From Mesaphorura yosii (taxonomy: Eukaryota; Arthropoda; Collembola; Poduromorpha; Tullbergiidae): 44,684 nt of DNA. The first letter of the stretch is position 1; the number at the start of each line of letters is the position of its first letter. The notes beneath the pieces are model-generated. The model did no database searches, was not told the origin of the DNA, and was given only the letters and a program-made list of their open reading frames with translations. The position numbers and the translations under genes are program-made. The stretch lies in NCBI GenBank assembly GCA_009869945.1, contig WIXG01000514.1:1-44684 (forward strand), read 5' to 3'. Shown piece after piece: positions 32,927-43,653 of this stretch.

Positions 32927-33391
32927 TGCTGTAAGCTAAGAACACGTCCCACGGAAGAAAAAGCACTGAAGAGCTTATCGAACTTAATTCCTAAACTAAT
33001 TCACTAATTGCTGTAATTGCTTCGAGTAGGCTATTCCATTTTTAACAGAGTGACAGTAGTTTATGATCTGTTGCTCTAGAAATAATTTTCGATTCCTGAC
33101 AATCTGTCTGCCTATCGGCCTGTTCGAATCCGGTATTCGTTTATCGCGCTGTGCAGTATTTACGTGCAATTGGCTGACGGATGACGATTCCAAAACTAAA
33201 ATCCAAGTCCGAAGCGAGCAAATGAGCACCGAACAGAACACGCATTCTAATTCGCCGAACCGTGAGAAGATTCTCGCGCGGATTCCGCTCACAACTTGGT
33301 GGAAGTTCGCAGCAACTTGTTGCAGTTGCTGCAGCTAACGTATAACGTAATTCATAATGACAAATTTCCACTTGACTGTTTTCAAGAAACA

Positions 33392-33397
33392 TTTATT
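33392..33397 (-). terminator. Polyadenylation signal, aminopeptidase B
   Basis: AATAAA on the minus strand, about 20 bases past the stop codon at 33419-33417. Confidence 0.65.
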
Positions 33398-33416
33398 TCA
33401 TCTGTCAAATGCGCCA

Positions 33417-36400
33417 TTACACAAGTTCGATATTTTGTGCTCGCAACCAGGCAATAATGCGCGTGCCAAATCGCGTCATCCATGAAATATTGTCCTGAAT
33501 CTTGTCCAACGCTCGGTCTAGAGCCGGTTTGATAGGCTGGAACGTCTCCACGTTCTCGTTTATGAAGTTTTCAATCTGTGGCAAAGAATTATAGTAAAGA
33601 TATCCATTTCCAGTCGCATCAAAAGCATTGCTAAATGCTTAACTTACATCTGCCAATTCCTGTGCCGTATTCGCGAACGCTGCCATTGTTGACACAGTCT
33701 CGGACACGATGCTCAGCCCGAGTCTGCTGATCAGCCCATGCAACTCATCCGGTCCCCGAATGAAATTAAATGCGTGCAGCTTCATTTGTGGGTTCGAGAC
33801 AATTCGCTGCAGTAAATTCCGGGCGTCTTGGTCGGGAAACGTTCCGAGAGCAGGGCGTGCAATTTCTCGGAGCAATCTGAAAAGTGACATAAATCAATGA
33901 AAAGAGTCTGACACCTGCAGGATTTCAGCGAGAAACATTTCTTACTCATCAACGCGTGGCACATCCAGCGAACACGCCAATGCATTCAGGAGGTACGCCT
34001 TTTGGTGTTCGGGTGTGCTGTCCTGGACGTATCTTTGTTGCACAAAACTCATGACCCCACTCGCACCGTCCAGGTCACTAGCGACAGCCGCGCAGAAAAT
34101 TACTGGCTGCAAGTCCAGTGGTACAAACCTGGAAAAATTCAATCCCAGCAATCGATCAATCCATCATATGAATGGAATCAAGAAATCTTTGATAATCCGA
34201 ACGACTTTCGTATCGACTTGAAAACTATTCGAATGGCCTCTTGCACGTCAACTTACATGGCAGGATTTTCTGGATCCGATTGCCAAGCTGCAAACAACTG
34301 CTTCGCACGGTTAATGCACAGTGGCGAATCCAGTCCACAAGCCCAATCCAGCAGTTGCAGTCGATGGAGGACTTTGTTTCCTGAAAACAGATGCCTTCTT
34401 CAAGTCGCAGTGATGCTTATGCTGATGCCAGCATTGAATGTAATTGTACCCTTATCTGTGGGTAGTTGATCGATTCCAAGTTCGGCAATGGTGGCTTCCA
34501 GTTTTGGTACGAAATACCCACGGAACGCTGCGAAATCGGTGCTTCCCATGAGCATCATGCTGATTGGCTCCAGATTTGTAAGCACACTGTCCCAGACATG
34601 TGGGTCACGTTCGGATCCGAGGTAGGTGGTCAGTTCGAGAGCGGATTCGATACCGACGTGCACTGAGGAGAGAACCGAAACGAAGTTGTGTGATGGCCGA
34701 GTAGTGACCCGATCGGAATGAATGAAGAATTCTTACGATGCGCCGCGGACTTGAAGTAGTCATCAATTAATTGGCTTCGGCTTAACGGGCTGATAACGTT
34801 CAAGTCGGAGTTCAGTTGCGTGACAATTCGGCTCAGCAGAATAGCATCGTAGAGAACACGATAGTAAGCTGGAAGTCGTTACAAGAATTCAACTTGAGAC
34901 TATATACGTAGAAACCAAAAACATAAGAGCTGGGAAAGACGGTCAGAGTTGTAACGCTCTCACCTGTAGCGTCAACGTTCAGCAGAATCCACTCGTTCGT
35001 GTTGTGCTCGCGCGTGACAACTTGAGTGTCCTTCATGATCCACAACTCTGGAATGTAATTGGAGATGTCTGGATGGGACGCGGTCGCAATTGTGACTGGA
35101 ATTGTCCACAGATCGTTCGGGTCCAGGTCTCTTTGGTCCAGTGCATTGACTGGGAGTGACACGAATCTTTCCTGTAACGCAATAGGCAACTTACTAATCT
35201 AAGCCTTCATTGGTGAACTCATGATTCGCAACTGCTAAGCCGCTAACCTGTGAAATTAACACTGCGCTCGTCCCAAATGCATGAACACGTACGAGCGGAA
35301 AGCCAGCCTGTTGTGTCCATGTGTCCATGACGTCCTTCACGGTCATATCGGGGGGCAGTGTCCCATCTTCGACCGCCTGTTCGGTCAGGACCAGAAAGAG
35401 GTCATCCTGCTCCGCTTCCCGAAACTTGAAACGGTCCAAGAAGATTTTAAGCGCTGTTTTAAGTGTGGCAGGCGTCAGGAAGCCTTCCATCATTCGAATG
35501 AGGCAGGCAGCTTTCTCGTAATTCATACGATCGTAGAACGGAGCCGTGATCAAGTCTGAGCTGAGAATCGGGTGAGCGTAGGACGGATCCGAGTCGAAAG
35601 GCATTGAGTATTGGAATACATCGTTCAGGAATCCCTTGGCTGGCTCAAATTCGGGGTCGTTGTGAGCCACGCCGATGGGAGCGAGGTAAGACGCGAATCC
35701 TGAACGAAAGAATACATTTTAACATGAAAGTCAAACGGACGTTATCGAATCGGCGGAATCAGTCTGTCTTGCCTTCATTAAGCCAAATGTGGTTCCACCA
35801 CTTCGCAGTAATCAAATTGCCGAACCACTGATGAGAGGATTCGTGGGCAACAATGGAACTTATGCGTTTGCGTTGGGTTTCGGTACTTTCACCCTCGAAA
35901 TACATCAGAAACGGCGTTCTACATCAAGACAAAAGAAAAGTTGGCTTTGGCAGCGGTCTAGATTGAATTCTAATCAGAGCTTGCGTACATGTAAGTCACC
36001 AAGCCATAGTTTTCCATTGCGCCAAATTGAAAGTCTGCAATATACAAGAAGACGAAACACTAAACTCAGTTGTCAATTAATACTCAAGCACCAATGGCAT
36101 CTGGAGTAGACTGACCTGGGATTGCTGCCGAGTCGTACTTCTGCAGTTTATAATCAATCTCGAAATAATTCTCATAGTACGTCATGACTTTCTGAGCCAA
36201 GTCAACGGCATAATCGGCTCCATTCTTCGCAATCATGTACGGCGGTGCATAAACCTGTGTCGTAATCGTCGTCATCGTACATTAACAATTATTATATTAA
36301 AGTAGCCTAAGATAATAGACAAAAGCTTGTTTTGTACGCACCCGCACTGGTTTATCTCCGGGCAGTTTCTGGTCAGCTTCTTTAAAGTCGTACTCCGCAA

Positions 36401-37379
36401 CTAAGACGACAGCCAGGTACGTCGACATGTTAACAGTGGGAGCGTACGTGTCGAAAACCCATCCGGGAAATTGGTCGTCTACATCTTCCGAGACGCGTTC
36501 CGTATTTGAGAGTGAGATGAAGTCGCTCTTTCTTCCAATCGTAATCTTAAACGTGGCTTTTAATGCTGGTTCATCGAAACACGGGAACGCCTGTCGGGCG
36601 GCGGATGCGGCGAAGGTTGTCACTGCGATCAAGCTGCAAGAAATCACTAAAGTAAGAAAAGAGTGTCGACCACGACTCTGAAAATATGCGAACTTTGGCT
36701 CCGCTGCTCCCGGCGTCTGATATTGTGTCAAGTAGAGCCCATCGTATCTGTCTGTGGCGATGGTCGTATTGAAATCAGAGACAAGAATCTGGTACTCGTC
36801 TCCCGCAATCAAATTCGACCCCAGGTTGATGGTGAAGAAGTCGAATTCGTCCGTGTAATCGATATTGTCAACGGGAATGTCTTGATCAGTGATTGCATGC
36901 ACGACCTTCGAAGAAATGAAAGAGCAGCAGATAACTTCACGCGTCGAACGATACAAAGATCCTGATTCAATTACCTTCACAGACGCTTCGGAAACTGTCA
37001 CGTACGCCGTTGATACGTGCAAAGTCACAGAATTTACTTCTTCCATACACTTGACACCGATCATGACGCTGCCGAGAGCGATTCCGAATGCCTCACCGAG
37101 AACTGGATCCTCCTCATCCAGCACTGGAGTCAATGTCAAATCGTAGTGAAAAGGGATCACGGAGGTCGGCAGTCTGCCCGTCGCCGTCGCACTGGTCCAG
37201 TATTTTGGCTTGGTGGGCTGAATGTCTTTTCCTTCGGGCGCTCCCAACTTGTATGCTGGACCCATGGATCCACGTTCTCTGACTGTCTGCAACGGTGAGG
37301 CTCCGTCATTGCCAGAAAATAACAAAGTCAATGCAAATGTCAGCGCTGGCAGTGCAAACTGCCAAGATGCTCGTGCCAT
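33417..37379 (-). CDS. Secreted M1 aminopeptidase, copy B (14 exons)
   Basis: Exons (minus): 37379-36975, 36905-36694, 36633-36342, 36254-36116, 36034-35989, 35918-35773, 35699-35248, 35171-34964, 34868-34737, 34662-34450, 34380-34257, 34128-33946, 33876-33648, 33575-33417; 979 residues. All junctions are GT-AG except intron 6, whose donor is GC (GAAG|GCAAGA). A signal peptide is followed by the M1 N-domain. The substrate motif is the standard GAMEN (354-358). Zinc ligands are HESSH (390-394) and Glu413, with catalytic Tyr474. Exons 4, 5, 6, 7, 9 and 11 have exactly the lengths of copy A, so both descend from one duplicated gene. No C-terminal anchor; likely secreted, with broad aminopeptidase activity. 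Confidence 0.94.
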
Positions 37380-38310
37380 TTTGCCTTGTGGTATTGAATT
37401 TGTCTAAACTAAATTTCAGAGAGTCGCAACTCTATCAGCATTGGGAAAGGACTCTCAGACACAGCTTCAAATGCAAGTTCAGTGAAACTGAAGCGGTTGG
37501 CCCAGATTGACATCTCGAATATAAATTTCCTGGGATTAAAAGCTTATCTTCATTGTACACGCGTTCATGCCAGATAGCATTTAGCATAGCCATTGTACAT
37601 CAAATTCAGAATTCGTATTCACTCAATTGGTATGCTGTTATTGTAACGTGTTATCTTATCATGATTATAATTTCAAGTCCGTGTTTAAATTGGGCTCCAT
37701 CATGATTTGTATTGAATTACAACCCAAATCTCCAAAGTTGAATGCATCGTTCGATTGATCCAGCATTCCTGAACACAGAAAGCTTACACGCTTACAGAAA
37801 TGGCGGAATTTTATTACTCTCAATTGTTTTGTACTTTATTGACTTAATCCCAGGCCAAACTATATATTCAACATCGTGCTAATCCTGTCAGCTGTGAGGT
37901 CATTAATCGCCTTATAATTCCTCTTCTGAATACTCTGAGAATTTATTCATGGAATTGACCAGAAAGGGACCAACTTTAATTTAGTTGCAATGCAATGGAA
38001 CAATAGGACAAATTGCAATGGAACTTTGCAGTTGCAACCTTGATTAGAAGACTGGTGACATTATCTTTCCACCACATATACGTGATAGTGCATTGATAAT
38101 GCATGTGATCGAAGTCGCTACTCGCAAAGCTGAACTGCGCGGTTCGTGACTCCTGCGGTAGATTTATCTTTCATCCAATCAATCCGATATGACCGCCAAG
38201 ATGACGGCGAGCCAGACTTTCGTGAGTTGCACTCTAACTCAACGCCAAGCCAATTCAATGGTGATTTAACACTAAATGCTTGCTTGATTTGGTTGAATAA
38301 CCGAATAAAA
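37380..38310. other. Intergenic, nothing recognised
   Basis: Upstream of aminopeptidase B and downstream of the first glycine-rich gene. AT-rich, no TATA box that I can assign with confidence, no ORF with coding character. Confidence 0.4.
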
Positions 38311-38313
38311 TGC

Positions 38314-38319
38314 TTTATT
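38314..38319 (-). terminator. Polyadenylation signal, glycine-rich gene 1
   Basis: AATAAA on the minus strand, about 65 bases past the stop. Confidence 0.6.
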
Positions 38320-38384
38320 ACCCAAATTGAATGCAGTGCAATTTAGAATTTTGGCACGCTAATGTGCAGAATGATATAACGAGT

Positions 38385-38816
38385 TTAGAAAAGTCGTCCG
38401 CTAGCGCCACCACCTCCCTGGATGCGGCCCTGGCCGGCGCCATAAGCACCGCCGGAGGCACTAGCAGTTCCTGAAGCCTTGAGGTCACCCTCAGCCTCGC
38501 CCTCGACTTGGAGATCGCCGAAGTCAAAGAGCCCACCGAAAGCACTGCCGTGACCGAGAGAAGCCTTGCCCTTGACATGGGCGCCAGTGTCGATGTCACC
38601 CGTTCCGCTGAGGCCACCACCAAAGCCACCCGCGCCAGAGCCAGCGCCACGACCCGATCCGGAGAAGGAGCCTTGCGGGTTGAACGCAGACACTACGAAG
38701 GCCAAGATAAAATTAAGATTAGGAAATTAGTCTTTCAGCCTGTGGCAGTGTAGAAAACCCTGTTTCGTACCTGCGGCGAGGCCGACGACGAAGAGAACCA
38801 ACGAAGCCCTGATCAT
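38385..38816 (-). CDS. Secreted glycine-rich protein 1 of a tandem array
   Basis: Exon 1 38816-38771 encodes the signal peptide MIRASLVLFVVGLAA. A phase-1 intron (GTACGA...TTCGTAG) is followed by exon 2, 38692-38385, for 117 residues in all. The mature chain starts VSAFNPQGSFSG, then Gly-rich repeats, then a core GTGDIDTGAHVKGKASLGHG and FGGLFDFGDLQVEGEAEGDL shared with genes 2 and 3. A likely 5'-UTR intron runs from GTAC at 38905 to an acceptor near 38845, and a TTTAAAA box lies at 38974-38968. No cysteines in the mature part. A structural (cuticle, silk or mucus) or antimicrobial role is possible, but nothing in the sequence decides. Confidence 0.85.
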
Positions 38817-39497
38817 GGTTACTGGATTGATAGTTGCGACCTGAAACTGAATACGAGATAGGTGGTTAATAAGAAACCAAGAGCCTGAAATAATGTGAAT
38901 TGTACCTGTTTGGCAATGACTCAACACTCGAATCAATACTGTTGAAAAGGCATTAAGTCGGCAACCGTTTTAAAGGATTCATTGCTGGCAAGCGGGACTT
39001 ATCCACTATCGCTTCATGATTGCTGTATCAACCAGCAGCTAAAACCGCTACCCGCAGAAATATTCCATGGTCTTCCATGCTGCTATTTCTGAACCAGCCA
39101 TTGAAGACAGTCATATCGTATCACTCACTTAACCAACCAGACATTGTAATCGCAAACGAAATACAAATGGAAAAAAAATGTGGTGGAACACGTGAAGATG
39201 CTAAAGATTCTAATTTTCAAGTGCAAATTCAATGCAATCTGGTAGTGTGCATTGAAACTGGAGCAAAGAATTCAACCACAAACTCGATTTTCATTTGAAA
39301 AATCTAGATTTTTGACAAAAATCAAAACCTAACGAGAATAAGAAGCAGCCTCAACAAAGTAAAGGAGTTTGACGTTTTCATCACTTTTTGGCAGAGTTAA
39401 AATTCAAGATTCAGTTTATCTTTCTTTCAAAGCAATTTGAAGCAATGGACTGAGAAATGAAGACAATTAGAACAAAAACGTACTCAAGATGACCGAT
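38817..39497. other. Spacer between glycine-rich genes 1 and 2
   Basis: Holds the probable 5' UTR intron and TTTAAAA promoter element of gene 1 near 38840-38975. The rest is AT-rich with no gene. Confidence 0.45.
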
Positions 39498-39503
39498 TTT
39501 ATT
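39498..39503 (-). terminator. Polyadenylation signal, glycine-rich gene 2
   Basis: AATAAA on the minus strand, 30 bases past the stop codon. Confidence 0.6.
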
Positions 39504-39532
39504 TCATGAGTAACTGTGGCAGGCAAAAGAAT

Positions 39533-39940
39533 TTAGAAGCCAACATTGGCCTGTCCACGACCAGCAGCGTAGCCTTCACCACCACCACCAGCACTGAACT
39601 GAGCACCAGCAGTTCCCTCAGCCTGGAGATGACCGCCAGCCTCACCCTCGACCTGGGCGTCAGAGAAGTCGAAGAGACCGCCGAAGAGGCTGCCGTGGCC
39701 GAGAGAGGCCTTGCCAGAGACTGAGCCTTCGGTGTCGACGGACCCGGTTCCTCCGAGCTTGCCACCCAAGCCACCTCTACCTCGGCCATACACGGTTCCA
39801 GCGCCAGAGCCACCAGCACCGAATGCTGAGACTGATTTACAAATATAATTGCCGTTAGTTTCACGAAAAACGCTTTTATATTGTAAGTTTGTACCTGAAG
39901 CAAGACCGACGACGAGGAGAATCAAAGACGCACGAAGCAT
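39533..39940 (-). CDS. Secreted glycine-rich protein 2 of a tandem array
   Basis: Exon 1 39940-39895 (signal peptide MLRASLILLVVGLAS), intron GTACAA...AAATCAG in phase 1, exon 2 39831-39533; 114 residues. The mature chain begins VSAFGAGGSGAG and carries the core GTGSVDTEGSVSGKASLGHG followed by LFGGLFDFSDAQVEGEAGG. It ends in AAGRGQANVGF. The exon 1 length (46 nt) and intron phase equal those of genes 1 and 3. TATAAA at 40028-40023 and a 5' UTR of about 55 bases fit. The similarity to gene 1 is obvious by eye over the whole mature part. Confidence 0.87.
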   Translation of the reverse strand: MLRASLILLVVGLASGTNLQYKSVFRETNGNYICKSVSAFGAGGSGAGTVYGRGRGGLGGKLGGTGSVDTEGSVSGKASLGHGSLFGGLFDFSDAQVEGEAGGHLQAEGTAGAQFSAGGGGEGYAAGRGQANVGF

Positions 39941-40022
39941 TGTGACTTAGACTTGTGAGTGTTCTTGCTCGGAACGAAGCAGAAAGAAGCGAATTAGCTG
40001 GGAAGTTGACTGCAAGCTAGAA

Positions 40023-40028
40023 TTTATA
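40023..40028 (-). promoter_or_regulatory. TATA box of glycine-rich gene 2
   Basis: TATAAA on the minus strand, 83 bases before the ATG. Confidence 0.6.
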
Positions 40029-40373
40029 GCCTTGCATTCCACACATTTCGGCCACTGCAGTCGGTCATGCAGAAGAGTCATGGAATTCATTAATCTATTT
40101 CAGAAGCCACGATTAGGATACGAGAACGATAATATCGTCTGCAAATTGTAGCGTCGATCTCTTAGGCGATTCAACCGCAGTGGACAATAATTCAACAATA
40201 CTTACCATTGCATTAGTCATTCAAAACACCAGACAGCAAATCAAGATGGAATACCACAAAAGATTAAATGTCCATGCCAAACCAATGCCAACCCAATGCT
40301 GGAGCCTTCTCGAAGACGACGGTAAATGGATGAATGCCTTAGTGAATAATTTATCAATACGTTTTTATCAACT

Positions 40374-40379
40374 TTTATT
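40374..40379 (-). terminator. Polyadenylation signal, glycine-rich gene 3
   Basis: AATAAA on the minus strand, about 75 bases past the stop. Confidence 0.55.
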
Positions 40380-40453
40380 CATTGCCAATGTCACATTTCT
40401 TTGTGCTTCCAGTCGAATATGCTTCAGGCTTGACCCATCTCGATGGGGCTGGC

Positions 40454-40892
40454 TCACAATCCGATGTCGCCGTACCCGTCAAAGGCGCCTGTGCTTGCGC
40501 CCTCGCCTTCTCCCCACGAACCGAACGAGCTCGATGCCGTCCCTTTTGCGTTCAAGTGTCCCTCCGCCGTGCCCTCAGTGTGCAGGTCATCGAATTGAAA
40601 CATGCCACCAAATAGGCTACCATGCCCCACATTTGCGCTTCCAGCCAACTTGCCACCGGTGTCGATGGATCCTGTCCCGCCGATTGTCGCACCGATCGCT
40701 CCACGCCCACGCGCAGCGGCGGAGCCTTGCCCAGCACCGCCAACGGCAGCGTATCCGGCCACTAGAATTCAGAGTAGAAATGGCATTTAATGACGAGTCT
40801 CCGAGCCAAACCAGCTGGCTTTTTAATTTCAGTATGTCGGACTTACCTGTCGTGACCCCAATAATGAGAAGAAGCACCGACGTCCTGAACAT
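40454..40892 (-). CDS. Secreted glycine-rich protein 3 of a tandem array
   Basis: Exon 1 40892-40847 (MFRTSVLLLIIGVTT), intron GTAAGT...TTCTAG in phase 1, exon 2 40761-40454; 117 residues. The mature chain starts VAGYAAVGGAGQG and carries GTGSIDTGGKLAGSANVGHG then LFGGMFQFDDLHTEGTAEGH, clearly the same core as genes 1 and 2. The C-terminus is more acidic (GEGEGASTGAFDGYGDIGL). The signal peptide has diverged more than the core, which suggests the core is the selected part. Function as for gene 1 is open. Confidence 0.85.
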
Positions 40893-41465
40893 TTTCGAAA
40901 TTCTATTTTTATGTACTGCTTATTCGATTCCGTGAGCTCTTGCAACGATCGTGCGAAATTTCGTCGGGCAAAATGAGACTGGACTGCGGTGGCGACAATC
41001 AAGCGGATGTGAGATAGCAGATAAGTGCAATCATTTGACAATGAAATGATTGGAGAACTCTGTCAAAGAGAATTTGAGATAAACGATAAATGCTATGGAA
41101 GCGAGTAGCTTTTCATTGGCTTGGCCGCGGCAATGACTTTGACGATGGTAGTGAGTATCGGTGGTACTATAAAACCGCATTCGAGATTATTGAGCCCGAA
41201 AAAGCAACGGAGACTTGATTTACTTGGCTTGGCTCGAATAAAATATTAGCAAAAAAGATGGTACACGTCGAGAATCTTTACAAATCTCACCAAACATTTC
41301 AATAAGGAAAAAATCATGTAAATTGCGAACGCCAGTTTTTATATTTCTGTTTTTATATTCAAAGCCATACAATTAAAAAAGGCATTCTTGAGATTGTTCG
41401 CTCACACAACAGAGACTTGATTACGAAACGTGTTTTTTTAATGCTCCACACAATTTCCAACCATT
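40893..41465. other. Spacer between glycine-rich genes 3 and 4
   Basis: No ORF. A plus-strand TATAAAA at 41168-41174 has no coding gene downstream; its meaning is unclear. Confidence 0.4.
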
Positions 41466-42137
41466 TCACTTCATTGCATAAACAAGAATGTCGAATAGTC
41501 TAGCAGCAGATTCTAGCTTATCCGCCGCCAATCGCGTCTCCTGAATTGATTGCCCCAGGAGTGACCGGAGAACTTGCAGCTCCCTGCGCTTTAGAATGTT
41601 GGCCGGTACCGCCGCAGACTGACCACCAGCGATGGGGTGTACGGGAACGTAGCCGTACCTGAGTGCACCAGACCGCAAAGCGGCGCCTTTTCCTCCTTTT
41701 CTCCCCGGCCCTCGCCCTCCAACTCCAAGTCCAAGTCTAGGAGACGGTTGGATCAAGATTTGGGGTCCCTCGGCTCTCCGACTCTCAGCGTACGGTAGGG
41801 GAAGAGGCGCGCTGTAGCTGATGGGATTTGGTGCACTGTTAGCCCCGACACCCGGACCCGCACCGCCAACGGCACTCGCACTAGCTCCACCGCTCGCGTG
41901 ATCAGATCCAACAAACGTGAGGAGGCTGGCTTGCACGTCGCTGACCTCCTTGGCTTTAGTGCCCGGCGCTACTTCTTGCGGCTCGCCGTAGTCGCTGAGC
42001 TTAAATCCTGAAACTGATTTAGTACAAAAAGAACAGGTTTTTAAATTAACAATTTCAGCATGGACTATAACGGATTTACCTGTGCCTGTGCCCGCAGCAA
42101 GGCAGACCAACAGGAGGAGGAGAGATGCCCGAACCAT
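41466..42137 (-). CDS. Secreted protein 4 of the array, divergent, Gly/Ala/Ser-rich
   Basis: Exon 1 42137-42080 (signal peptide MVRASLLLLLVCLAAG), intron GTAAAT...AAATCAG in phase 1, exon 2 42013-41466; 201 residues. The signal peptide, the intron position and the first mature residues (VSGF) match genes 1 and 2. The rest differs: an Ala/Ser/Gly stretch (DHASGGASASAVGGAGPGVG), a basic segment GGRGPGRKGGKGAALRSGAL, a VPVHPIAGG patch, and a helical C-terminus ending ESAARLFDILVYAMK. It shares the leader but not the body, which points to leader-exon sharing or strong divergence. No Cys in the mature part. Function unknown. Confidence 0.82.
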   Translation of the reverse strand: MVRASLLLLLVCLAAGTGTGKSVIVHAEIVNLKTCSFCTKSVSGFKLSDYGEPQEVAPGTKAKEVSDVQASLLTFVGSDHASGGASASAVGGAGPGVGANSAPNPISYSAPLPLPYAESRRAEGPQILIQPSPRLGLGVGGRGPGRKGGKGAALRSGALRYGYVPVHPIAGGQSAAVPANILKRRELQVLRSLLGQSIQETRLAADKLESAARLFDILVYAMK

Positions 42138-43653
42138 GGCGTGGCGATTGACCAACTCGTAGCTCCTACAATTCGAAAGGTTTCTGCCTCGTTCGAGCTA
42201 CGTCAAATTATTAACGTAAGACTGTTTCATGTATTTGTGGCTGAGACCAGCACAGGAAAAAAACCTCAGATTGGCAATCAGTAATGCGGGAGCATAGAAC
42301 AGTTTGATTGAGACCACTAAAAGACAGGCATGAACAGAGCAGCAAAACAACCACGAATGATGATAATGCAATGATGATCTTGATTTCGTGATGGAGAAGA
42401 GCAGCAGAACGAAACTATCTAACACATGATAACACTTACATTTCGGTACCCTCCATTGTCCCAATCCTTGGAATACATCATAGTCGAACCCTTCGGAGTA
42501 ATCTTTTCAACTATTATGATTTCATGTAAAATGGCCAATTTTACGGAAGAAGATTTCTTTAGCTTTACGCAGGCAAAACTGTCAAACGCATGCAACAACG
42601 GTAATCTACTTCTTAATCGAAGTGAGGGGGAAATGTTTGTGTGCTTATACCTCGGGACTGGGTAGGGATGGCTGAAATCTGATTTCACCATCGTGTTCAG
42701 CCTGCTGTTCCCAATGTTGGTTTAAAGCATATAATATGTCATGATTTCAAATAGAAATTTTTACTACTTTTTTTTTTTACATTAACGAGCATCGGCCCGC
42801 ACTCACAGAACAAAGACTCTGCACCCTAGCATATATGCAACTGACCTCATAATTCATGCTGATCATACTCTTAATGGAAGAAAGTGTATGTTCCCTATAA
42901 TCCCGAAAATGGTGACAGATATTGGGAAACTGTTTTCAAATTCGACTTCAAGAGGTCCTGTGGAATATTCTTAGCTAATAATTAGTTTGTGCGGAAAAAA
43001 TCTCGAAAGTGGAAAACTTTCGGCCACCCACCCGAATTCTGATGTATTTACTGTATACCGTTTCCGTGTACTTTTCTTTGCATTCAATATACCAACGGAC
43101 TTCAACGTTGTCCAGAATAAATTTTTCAGCATCGAACTTCGGTGCTTTCGCTTCTAGTGAATAATTAAGTACGAGTTTCTGGAAGCTTCAGCTTCGGCTC
43201 GCATGTCAACCGTCTTCTGTATTAATTTCCCTTTTCGCTTCTCGTTCTGATGAATGGACGCCAATTCATTTTGAGCATTAAAATCCTGAACACGCCACGC
43301 TAGGCGAAAGAAAACTGGCAAAAAAACGGATTGGTTTAACGGCTTTGTCACATAACACGATCAAATTCAAGGGTATACATAATTAAAGTAAGAAAGCCCG
43401 ATGGCGAAACTAAGCGTTTAACTTTACAACTGGAAAATATAGACAGTGGCAGCTCGTCTTTTCGGAATACAGCAATTCCTTAATAAATATTCATCCCTCA
43501 GGAAATTGTAAATTTACTGCCTAGTCTGAATAAAATGGAATTTATGGCAGAGGAGTCGTGAGAGCCGTACCTCTTGTATTTTATCCTCCAGCGGTTGGAC
43601 GCGGACGCTAGAACGCGAGTGTTAACAATTCGACTTGGAAATTCAAATTCTCG
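42138..43653. other. Intergenic, nothing recognised
   Basis: About 1.5 kb with only short ORFs lacking coding character. A poly-T run lies at 42769-42778. It holds the upstream regions of glycine-rich gene 4 (minus) and the receptor (plus). Confidence 0.4.

Noticed and set aside
33110..33150. tRNA-like T arm (TGTTCGAATCCGG)
   Set aside because: No matching acceptor, D or anticodon arms can be folded around it.
40180..40935. 251-residue plus-strand ORF rich in Arg and Pro
   Set aside because: Antisense shadow of the GC-rich glycine-rich gene 3; no signal or domain.
41168..41174. Plus-strand TATAAAA
   Set aside because: No coding gene or splice donor downstream, so it is not called as a promoter.
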